DNA of 64,000 nucleotides from Phytoseiulus persimilis (lineage: Eukaryota > Arthropoda > Arachnida > Mesostigmata > Phytoseiidae). The translations under genes and the position numbers were made by a program. Under the pieces are notes generated by a model. That model did not search any database. It had not been told where the DNA came from and saw nothing but the letters and a program-made list of their open reading frames with translations. Within the stretch, counting starts at the first letter, position 1. Every line of letters starts with the position of its first letter. Positions 21,669-29,601 of this stretch are shown piece by piece. The stretch lies in assembly GCA_037576195.1 (NCBI GenBank), contig CM075101.1, forward strand, positions 32,302,001 through 32,366,000, given 5' to 3'.

Positions 21669-21908
21669 GCGTGTCAGAATGCTGGCTCCCCAGCGCGTTG
21701 GGAGACCCTGTGCGTAAGGTCTGCACCGGAGAAATGAGCTTCCGCGTTGATCTGCGGGCTTGTGATTGGCCAAGAAACGTGCGATGCCCCTCAGAATCAA
21801 GCTCATCATCGATTAACTCCGAATCATCCACTCCGAAGAACAACCCCGGTCAGAGCTCCGCTCGCTCCTATCTCATCAACCCAGAAGAAAATACATCTCG
21901 TACCATCT
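21669..21908 (+). CDS. Exon with C-terminal half of a chitin-binding type 2 (peritrophin-A, CBM14) domain
   Basis: The frame holds cysteine codons at 21680, 21722, 21761 and 21785. The last three give C-x12-C-x7-C ending ACDWPRNVRC, and the CDWPxNVxC signature is diagnostic of CBM14 domains in arthropod peritrophins, obstructors and chitinase tails. Cysteines 3-6 of the domain are here; 1-2 must lie in an upstream exon I could not find. After the domain comes a Ser/Pro/Asn-rich linker. An acceptor ATACGGGCAG|GC and donor ATCT|GTGAGTAC bound 240 bp, making a symmetric phase 1-1 exon, common for extracellular modules. The product would be secreted and bind chitin in cuticle or peritrophic matrix. 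The exact left border is uncertain. Confidence 0.6.
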
Positions 21909-22008
21909 GTGAGTACTTTCGGTGTTGCGGATGCTGGCGTTGTTCAGAGGCTCATGAAGCCAAACAACGATTTCCCTTGTATTTGATCCATTGTGAGATT
22001 ATTGGCAC

Positions 22009-22024
22009 GAATATGATCATATTC
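22009..22024. repeat. 16-bp perfect palindrome
   Basis: GAATATGATCATATTC is self-complementary over its full length and sits in an AT-rich, TGAT-repeating stretch (22000-22110), probably within an intron. Function unknown. Confidence 0.9.
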
Positions 22025-22561
22025 AGCTTGCCTGGATAAAACCACAACTATTATGATATGATTATGATCACATTCATTATCAATGCTCACGTCAAAACGG
22101 TGATGATTGGCGTGACTATCACCATCAATCCATCCATACGGGTGTTGAAGATCACGCCTCCGCCCAAGGCTCAGGCGTAGGTTTCAGGGAGTCTGAACAG
22201 ACGAGCTAAATTACGTACAGTCGTAAATTTAAATAAAAAACGTGTGCGATTGGTGCCCGTAGGTGCCCGCGAGAAAATTCGAGGATCGACGTGTGCCGAA
22301 ATCACAGTTTCACATGAGAGAATCATTCTGGAGAAGAAAGTATCGGAAAGGAATGGGAAATCAACATCGACTTCTATGCTTGCGAGTACCACGCACTCAA
22401 AATGGCGGATGAACCCTCTCAGTTGAGCCCTAGGGCACTGGAAGGCGACTGAATGCCCTGATCAGCCTTTTCTAACTTCAGAATAGAGCCTGGGGTGTCG
22501 AAAAAAAGTGGAAATAGAAAAAATCGCCTGAAAAAAAAAAGCGACGTGAGTCCTGAAACTA

Positions 22562-22790
22562 TGTAAGTCTGAAAACGACTGAAGTCGGGGGACGACTGTT
22601 TGTGGACAATTATCGGCCGAACGAGAAAGGCGCACAATATATCGTCATCTGTTTGGGATCACTGATCGATAGCGAACTGTTTCCGGCGTTCAAGCTCTCC
22701 AGCTGGCTCAAAATCTTCCCGTGTATTAGGGGCCGCACTGACCGGTTGGAGACTGCCCTGACATACGAGGAGAGACTTGATAAAGACGAC
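22562..22790 (+). CDS. Candidate exon, unknown family
   Basis: The frame, open from shortly after a TGA near 22550, encodes about 75 residues with strongly protein-like composition: RLFVDNYRPNEKGAQYIVIC, SELFPAFKLSSWLKIFP, DRLETALTYEERLDKDD. It reaches a donor, GACGAC|GTGAGCTCC, at 22791. A possible phase 1 acceptor, GACTGAAG|TC, would match the phase of the chitin-binding exon at 21.7 kb, but its pyrimidine tract is poor. It may belong to that gene or another on the same strand. No domain recognised. Confidence 0.3.
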
Positions 22791-23732
22791 GTGAGCTCCG
22801 GCGGTCCGGTCCACTAATTTTTCATACTGAATTTGTCCTCTTGACGAAGTTGGTTTATGTATGGAGATTCGTGACTTTCCCGGGGCTAGTAGTTTTTACC
22901 ATGTGTTCCCCTTGAGCCGCCATGAGTTTCCCCATCATCTCCGGTCTGACTTGACAGCCCTATCAAATACCCGACAGCCGCTCGAAACAAGTGGGTTTCA
23001 ATGCGGTGGAAACAGCAGCTCCTGGTTGATTGTGAGCCCAGTTTACCTTGCCTCTTCATCTGAAATCTCGTTTCCACATCTGGCTCTGGAGCCGACGATC
23101 CGAGCTTCGGTTAGGCTCCGCAGTGACTATCTAGATCGCCTCAGGTCTCGGAAAGAGGTTTGCTTGTTCTTCTGGCCGTTGATTCCGAGCCTGACTTGGC
23201 GAATACGCTTCGACTTGGCTGTACTGTCGCTCGAACGAATGGACCAGCTACATGTTCCTCCCATGTTCAGACATATCCAAGTCGGTCTTGGAGAGTTATT
23301 GGAGTGTTAACTCGAATAGGTTCCCTGACGGTAAAAAGTCTTCCAAGGAGCAAGAGTTTCAGTTGCATGGCATTTCAATCTTCATGAAACGAAATCAACG
23401 TGACCAATAACTGATAATTATCCTCCAACTTAGCTGAAGTTAGGCTGATTAGGTTCCGGTTACTCTTGGGAGCTCTCTTATATACAGGAGAAATCTTTAT
23501 TCAACTTTGATCCCACTCGAATCCGTATTGGACCGTCTTGTTACGACCTTAGTTCAGATCCCCTACAACCTCGGTAATCATCACAAATAGCCGTTCTATT
23601 CAGCTCTGGAAAGGCGCGAAGGAGTGCGGTTCCAAGGGCAGCGGACATCGCGTAGACAAGACAACTCCGATATCGAAAAAAAAAAGTTAGAGAAGTCGCC
23701 GAAAAGCAACCGAGATTCGGGAGTTGCCACTA

Positions 23733-23911
23733 TACGGGGTGGCGAAGCTGCTCGTGAAACGTTCCGAGTGGATCTATCAAGTTTGTATTGATTTTGTCGG
23801 ATGCGGCGTGGGATTCGGTTTTTCTTCCCAGGACGAGAACTGTTTTTCATCGAGTTATGACCAAAAGAAGGGAGGGTAAGAGAATTCCCGACATACGTTG
23901 AACACCCTGTA
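23733..23911. mobile_element. 179-bp MITE of Tc1/mariner type with TA target duplication
   Basis: The element starts TACGGGGTG and ends CACCCTGTA, so the ends are inverted repeats (TACRGGGTG, 8 of 9 identical). It is flanked on both sides by TA (23731-23732 and 23912-23913), the target-site duplication of the Tc1/mariner superfamily. There is no coding capacity. Its right half matches 3748-3824, which shows it is a repeated family. The inner parts of the two ends match only weakly. Confidence 0.7.
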
Positions 23912-24003
23912 TATTCGAAGAGGATGGATCAGGAAGAAGCTGTACTGCGAATTCCTATATCGACTCAACTATCCAGGTCGTGAAGAGACCAATGAGTAAT
24001 TGA

Positions 24004-24501
24004 TTGGGATCGTTAGAAATTCAGATAATCAGAGTTCGCAGGCCTGGAGCGTGCGCAACCAAGCCACGGGAGCATGGATTCGTTATTCACAAAAACAGGT
24101 TGTTGGTGGAAGTGGGCGATACTTTCGAACCTGCTGGACAGGGATGCCGAAAAAATATCCATCGCCAGCAATTCAGCCTAGTAATACTAGTGAGTGGTAA
24201 AGTAAGCTACAATGCTAGTAATGACCGGAACAGTTTTACGACAACACCAGAGAGTGGCCGATGCACGTGCCCGGAAGGAACATTGGAGAATATCGTCATG
24301 GAGCGTCTCGAAGGGGAAACTGTCGTGGAGCTCGGGAAGAGACTCAGCTTACCGCAGAGCTCAATGAGAATGACTGTTTATCAATCGACACGGAGTCCCG
24401 GAGAGCGGGGAAGGAAGGCGACAAAACGAAGCCGAAATTCGTCCACCGAAATTCATGACCAACGGAGTCTAGCACCAACCCTGCGTATGGGGTTTCTATA
24501 A
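24004..24501 (+). CDS. Candidate secreted-protein exon(s) with cysteine motif, possibly SVWC-like
   Basis: An open frame of 165 codons. Its first part has an acceptor (AGTTCGCAG|G, near 24041), then ACATKPREHGFVIHKN, VEVGDTFEPAGQGCRKN and, further on, GRCTCPEGTLENIVME. The VG.TF.P.G.C pattern and later C-x-C recall single-domain von Willebrand type C proteins of arthropods, but only four cysteines are visible where that domain has eight. The frame also contains possible donors (CTA|GTGAGTGG near 24190, AAA|GTAAGC near 24202) and an acceptor (ACAACACCAG near 24250), so part of it may be intron. Treat the family as a guess. Confidence 0.28.
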   Translation: MGSLEIQIIRVRRPGACATKPREHGFVIHKNRLLVEVGDTFEPAGQGCRKNIHRQQFSLVILVSGKVSYNASNDRNSFTTTPESGRCTCPEGTLENIVMERLEGETVVELGKRLSLPQSSMRMTVYQSTRSPGERGRKATKRSRNSSTEIHDQRSLAPTLRMGFL

Positions 24502-24721
24502 ATTTGGAACACACTTACAAGCGAAGAATCGAATCTTATGCGGATGAACCGACTATCAACTTCGAGTCGTTGTGAATAGGACGGATCGGACGGGTTTCTT
24601 CGCCAAGAGAGCAGCGATTGCAGACAGGCAGTACAATCGACCCAGATGACAATCATCGAAAGTGCATTAGTTCTGCTTGGACTTAGGTATCAGAGACCAT
24701 ATGAGGTGACCAAGAGTGTCA

Positions 24722-25003
24722 ATGAGGCCTTCCCGCGTCCTCCCTCGCCGTCGACAGAATATCCTTCTTATTGTGGCTTCCACGTTCTTCGTGGAGGTTT
24801 GTTTCTCGCTGCCCGGCTCCGCATTCCTCCGAGAGACTTTGAAAGCTCCGAGAATGGAGGATGTTCTAGGGGAAGGGCGAGGACTCACTGGAATGACCAC
24901 CCTTCCGATCGAATTCTCATTCTCAGATAACATTCGAACAAGGTCCTCAGATATTCGAAAAATCACAGGAAAGCACGGAGCTCAACAAACGGTACATTCG
25001 TGA
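24722..25003 (+). CDS. Small ORF with predicted signal peptide, unknown
   Basis: From ATG at 24722 (MRPSRVLPRRRQ) a basic n-region leads into a hydrophobic core, NILLIVASTFFVEVCFS, with a plausible cleavage site near LPGSA. A 50-60 residue polar mature part follows, ending in TGA at 25003. A short secreted peptide precursor is possible. The opposite strand (24667-24966) is also open and equally protein-like, so chance cannot be excluded. No family recognised. Confidence 0.25.
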   Translation: MRPSRVLPRRRQNILLIVASTFFVEVCFSLPGSAFLRETLKAPRMEDVLGEGRGLTGMTTLPIEFSFSDNIRTRSSDIRKITGKHGAQQTVHS

Positions 25004-26183
25004 ATTAGACCTTAGGAAAGTAAACAAGCAATCTGACACGGAAAAAGCCTGTGCATCGAACGATCTATCTGTCCATCGCAGCGGATACTACAGCGTCCAC
25101 TTCCACCGTTGTTGGAACTGGTGAATGCGAGGTATGACCCCCGTGAGAACGCGCGAGTTAGCGCGTCCCAGCGTGATAAAAGTTCCTCGGAGGCGCGGGG
25201 GGACCTCCGGTGCGAGATGGCTAGGATTTGTTTCTTTATCACATTTCGGAGCTACCGCGCGCTTCGAGCTGCTATAAGGAGGAATCGGATGTGTGGGGTC
25301 TCGACCCCGTTTTCGCAACAAATGGGATTACTATAAAGGTAGAGGCGCATTTGTTACCGCTGCTCTCGGTCGCGCACGAAGCGTGAGGCAAAACAAGGCG
25401 AGGCTACTCCGCAATCGATACAATGAAAGAAAGCTGAGCAAAACCAGACCACGGGAGACAAGGCTGGAATCGACGTGTCTTCCCCTGTGTTCCCTCGCTG
25501 ACTGGCTCCTTCTCCTTCCTCCCGCTCCTTCCAGACGACATGGGAACGAGCGAGTGAGAGCACGAGATGGGAGAGAGGAGAACGACGACGAACAGCGCGT
25601 TTGGAAGAACGCGCTCCGACAAAAACTCTCGCTTCGTAAGGGATTGATTGTTCTGCGCCCTTCAGCAGCGACGCAAGAAGAGCGAAACGACGGATTCTCC
25701 CGCTCGCTCGGCGTCGTCTGCAGTCCGTACGTCCCCCGCAGCAAAGTGGGACCTCTGGAGTCCGTCCCAATGAGTGTTTTTAGTGAACCTTAATGAAATC
25801 TTCCCGTTTGCCTCTTTTGCTCTCTATTGCGCTCCCTTCTCTCGCTTTTCAGTTGTATTCCGTCTGCAACTCCACGTCTTCTGTAGCTTCCCTATTCCTC
25901 TCTCTCCTGCTGCGCCTTCCTCTCGGGTGTGTCCGTGATATATGTACACCCTGTCAGGTAACGGATGTAGGGAGTCACTGTCGCAATGCCCCCCATCCGC
26001 CCCACAGTTCTCATGTACTCAGCGTTATTTTGGATCGGACTTTGCGGTTCGTCACCTCGGTGCCGCTTGTCGGGGTGGGATCCAGCGACATCCCATCGTC
26101 GTGATGAGTCGTGCACAACGAGTTCTCTATCTACTGGGAAAAGTAGAATGTAGAATAGAATTCGTCGCGACCCCAACGGAGCT

Positions 26184-27191
26184 TTGACACCTGGCGACAC
26201 TCGAGGAGAAGACCACCGTGAGGCATCTCCGTTTGCCACTCAGAACTCATCTCGAACAGTGGAGAAGTTCGTTCGGGGAAGACATCGCTTCTCCTCCCGG
26301 ATTGCACGTTCCATTGATGCCTCCTTCATGCGTCGTCACGGACTCCAATCGGAGCCGTCGCTAGAGGATACGCACAGTGTTTCCATAGCTCGTTTTCCTT
26401 CCCTTTCCCTCAGGGCCCTGTTTCGTGATGGCCCCAGCCATATTCGGCCGTGTGTGGCGATGGGAGTAATAGTTGTGAGTAAGTGTCGTCTGCCGGCCGG
26501 TAGAATCAAGAGCTCATCAGGGGCGCCGGCGAATCTCTTTTCTTCACCATCGGAACCTTCCGTTATACTTCTGCTGCTTCCTCGTTCACTCGCACTGTTT
26601 CCACTCGAAGCACAGGAAGGTCCCATGGTCTCCGAGGGGAATCGCTGGCGGGGCCCGCTTGCCTGGCTGGCTCCCGTGTCTTTGTCTCCGAGCTTCAGTG
26701 GCCCTGATTCAGATGACGTCCTAATCCTTCCCTTATCCCCACGCTCCTTCCGGCGCTGCGCGTCCTCTTCATCCGATGACTTCGGTGACGAGTTTCGGTG
26801 TCATCCCCAGTTTCTCTTCTTTAGGGCCTTTGACAGCAGCCTCCGTCTCCCGGAGCAGAAGGAGGGGGAGGTGAAAAAACAGACAGAGACTTCGGTACTG
26901 CTCGCTCGGAAACGCTGTAGAAGCCTCAAGTGTCTCTCCGAACAAGCGATTCCTTGGAACACTCATGGCGGCTACGACAGCGACAACCTTGCGACTGTCG
27001 GCAGCGAGCAGTTCCGAAATCAGCCACCACCACCAGGCGGCTTCTTCCGGGGTGGAAAAAGTCCCGCACTTTCCGAAATGTCGACTTGTCAGTCTGAGAC
27101 AGGAGAAAATGGAGCGCGTGCCCGCGGGGTTTCGTGGCGCTTCAGTGAGCGCCATTACAGCGGCACTCTTCGCCGTTTCCTCTCATTTTGA
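26184..27191 (+). CDS. 335-codon open frame, unknown; longest ORF of the window
   Basis: At the window's average composition a frame this long is not expected by chance, but local stop codons are rare in all frames. The product is Ser/Pro/Arg/Leu-rich with no domain I recognise. Its last third (NTHGGYDSDNLATVGSEQF, then PPPPGG) is the most protein-like. Competing readings are a + strand ATG at 26965 with a good context (CTCATGG) that opens 88 codons, and a - strand frame from about 26800 to 26336 that is rich in Ser, Glu and Lys. Only one can be real, and I cannot decide which. Confidence 0.2.
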   Translation: MTPGDTRGEDHREASPFATQNSSRTVEKFVRGRHRFSSRIARSIDASFMRRHGLQSEPSLEDTHSVSIARFPSLSLRALFRDGPSHIRPCVAMGVIVVSKCRLPAGRIKSSSGAPANLFSSPSEPSVILLLLPRSLALFPLEAQEGPMVSEGNRWRGPLAWLAPVSLSPSFSGPDSDDVLILPLSPRSFRRCASSSSDDFGDEFRCHPQFLFFRAFDSSLRLPEQKEGEVKKQTETSVLLARKRCRSLKCLSEQAIPWNTHGGYDSDNLATVGSEQFRNQPPPPGGFFRGGKSPALSEMSTCQSETGENGARARGVSWRFSERHYSGTLRRFLSF

Positions 27192-27228
27192 AACATGGCA
27201 GCAGGGAATATACCTCATCATCAAATAA
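26965..27228 (+). CDS. Alternative candidate first coding exon in the same tract
   Basis: The ATG at 26965 begins MAATTATTLRLSAASSSEIS and is followed by HHHQAASSGVEKVPHFPK and RQEKMERVPAGFRGAS. A donor-like GTGAGC follows GCTTCA. The frame is closed at 27228. It overlaps the 335-codon frame in another register. An N-terminal, low-complexity, exon-like composition is the only support. Confidence 0.2.
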   Translation: MAATTATTLRLSAASSSEISHHHQAASSGVEKVPHFPKCRLVSLRQEKMERVPAGFRGASVSAITAALFAVSSHFETWQQGIYLIIK

Positions 27229-28577
27229 TCTATCCATCCTTGGAATCTGCAAACGCGCCGCCCAGGTGGGCGAGTGCCTGCGATCACTCTGGAAGATCCT
27301 AGCACAACGGTTCCAGAGGGTCCTAATACATGCCATTAGGCGACGCATGCGCTCAATGCTCGAATTTTAACGGAGCAACCGGTGATGATCTCCCGTCTGC
27401 TTCACAGCTGACCTTGAGGCGTGGACTCGGCGACAACACGTTTTGTGAAGAGCCCGGGACACTGTTATGATTCCGCGGAAGGTTTAATTATGGGTAGATG
27501 AAATCTCGTTGCTAGTGATGAAAAATGAACGTCACAGCCTTTCCACCACCCAGACTCGCCAAAGTATCAGCGGACAACTCTGACGGACTCCTTTGAACAC
27601 CGACGCGACCTCTTATTCCTCTTCAGCGGGCGGTGACATCCCCCAAGCAGTGGAATGAGTGGTATGAGCAGATGAGCTCCTGGAGATTTATTCGACGAGC
27701 ACGCGAAACTTCCGAATGAATTCCTTCCAACCTACATAATTCAGAGCAGAATTTAGGTGCTTATTCCTGCCCACGAAAAACAGGCCATTTCGACCAGAAG
27801 TGAGAAACACGCATCGCGCTCAGCCTCGAGTCTGAGCTCCTCACCGACCTACGTGCACTTCTTCGTCACGTACGTGCCGCGTGCCGTAGTCGGCAGAGGG
27901 CTGATGCACGGTTGGCATCTCGTATCTGGCCGCTGCCTGCTCCGGCGACGGCAACCAGAGATGAAATCGAGCGCATACCGTTCTGGAAAGCTTGATTGCG
28001 GAGAATCGCGTCGACGCTTACATTTCAGTCGAGCAGTGACGGTGAGGGTTCCGAGGCCATAGTCGGCGAAGCAATTGCCTGCATGAGTCAGGTAGTGTCT
28101 TACTATCGTTTCCGTATTCCGAGGTCCTCTCTCAGAGCGATTTCGTGGGCGGCCGAATCAGGAAGAAGTACGGACCACAACTCCGCGAGGATCTACAAGG
28201 TAACTCTCCTTCCTCGATATGTGAACGGCTTCGCAATCTCAACCAGCTCGATGAGTGATTCTCTTCGTGACATGTATCCCGGTGGCTTCTGGATTGCTCT
28301 CCAACGCAGGTCGAAATTTAACTCGGAGTACGAAGCGTTGTTTGACAGGATGAATGTTTGGAGACTTGACGTTGCGATCCGGTTGACGCTCGAGAACGGG
28401 GTATACAACTCATGATTAAATTCGCTACCATGTGAGGTCAAGTAGGTCACGAGGAGCTCTCTGAATCAAAACTATGCAGACGATGTTGAGCGCCTCGGAG
28501 AAAACCCCAGACAAACGTCATATTCACGAAATTTCATCTTCGGAATGTTCTGTCTAATAGATTCGTCACTGATTTCC

Positions 28578-28910
28578 TCAGTCCGTAGTGATCCTGCGAA
28601 GGAGACTCGTCACGATAAACCTTCCTTCCTGGTGAACTTGGTCAGGAATCGCCAGAGCTATCCTTCGACATGTGAGCGTTACGGCCCTGTCCTCACTCTT
28701 CCTTCTTTGGATGGTGAGAAAACGTGTGATCACCCTATCAGGGAATGGTCGTGTAGCACACCCACCGCGGATTACGTTCTTCGTTAATTCATCCACTAGT
28801 GCCGTTCTCTTCATCCCATCTTCGGGTCGCTCCCCTCCCAGACAATATGCTTTCTCAATCTCGCAGTTCAACTTTCTTGAGATTCGCTCCACTTGTCTTT
28901 CTGACCTCAT
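28578..28910 (-). CDS. Open frame, 110 codons, unknown
   Basis: The - strand ATG at 28910 opens a basic, charged sequence (MRSERQVERISRKLNCEIEK, DGMKRTALVDELTKNVIRGG) ending in TGA at 28578. It follows by 8 bp the stop of another - strand frame (28919-29407) in a different register. The two together could be a broken gene or element. No family recognised, and the + strand is also open here. Confidence 0.22.
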   Translation of the reverse strand: MRSERQVERISRKLNCEIEKAYCLGGERPEDGMKRTALVDELTKNVIRGGCATRPFPDRVITRFLTIQRRKSEDRAVTLTCRRIALAIPDQVHQEGRFIVTSLLRRITTD

Positions 28911-28918
28911 CGTGGTTC

Positions 28919-29407
28919 CTACCTTGCTCTGACGTACTTTGGGCTGAGGTGCCTTTCCTGTGTCTGTTGAAAGGCCGCCATCCTAGAATGGTTTGGTCCG
29001 CTCAAAAATGATTTGTAGTCGATGCATTCATTTATCATCGGCGTTGACCTCGGAGGAATAATTCGAATTTCTCCGTTGAGCGTGCAATCCGTGTTTTTCT
29101 GAGGTGCTTCGTAGATCTTACTTGGCGGGGAAGTAGTCTGAGAACAAGACAAAACGGTTTCGCTGCTTCCCTGGTAATGGTTCCTCCTCGCCTTAAGCTG
29201 ACCGTACCGGATCTTATCATAGCGTGGTAATTCCGTACTATGGCGGAGTAATCCCCAATCAATGAGGGGTACCTCTTGAGAACCCTTTCTGACGAGCGGA
29301 AAGTCAGCCGACCAATTGGGAGAGATGTCTCTCGATTCGGACTCGGAAGTACAGCCATAAAGCCCGCCGCGCCACCACCCTTTCCCGACAGATCTACAGA
29401 GACACAA
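28919..29407 (-). CDS. Open frame, 162 codons, unknown
   Basis: The - strand frame ends in TAG at 28919. The second half has polar, gene-like composition (YDKIRYGQLKARRNHYQG, NECIDYKSFLSGPNHSRM). A frame this size is within chance expectation for the window. It lies immediately upstream, in - strand direction, of the 28578-28910 frame, separated by a stop and a register change, which could mean a decayed insertion. No domain recognised. Confidence 0.22.
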   Translation of the reverse strand: MCLCRSVGKGWWRGGLYGCTSESESRDISPNWSADFPLVRKGSQEVPLIDWGLLRHSTELPRYDKIRYGQLKARRNHYQGSSETVLSCSQTTSPPSKIYEAPQKNTDCTLNGEIRIIPPRSTPMINECIDYKSFLSGPNHSRMAAFQQTQERHLSPKYVRAR

Positions 29408-29581
29408 GGAGAAGAGAAAGAAGGAGCACGCAGCACGAAAGGAGAAGCTGAACCGCTTTCAGTTAGCTGGCTTTAACTGCGCTTGAGTCGACAGGAATGG
29501 GATCGAGGTTCTCCCTGGGGTGACTCTCCCACGAATACGATTATCTCCGTAGACGGCTCGTGTTTGCGGGAGGGCTATTAC

Positions 29582-29601
29582 AGAGAGAGAGAGAGAGAGA
29601 G
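29582..29601. repeat. GA dinucleotide repeat
   Basis: A near-perfect run of about ten GA units on the + strand. Confidence 0.95.

Larger units (their letters stand above)
25100..27250. other. GC-rich tract with few stop codons on both strands
   Basis: The stretch is richer in C, G and CpG than its surroundings. It is open in several frames at once: 25293-25793 (+, 166 codons), 25331-25744 and 25354-25770 (-, 137 and 138), 26184-27191 (+, 335). This may be a CpG-rich promoter and first-exon region or simply a compositional patch. A pyrimidine tract ending TTTCCCTCAG near 26413 and a strong donor GTGAGTAAG at 26476 bound a 62-bp + strand segment that is open in one frame. Confidence 0.35.
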
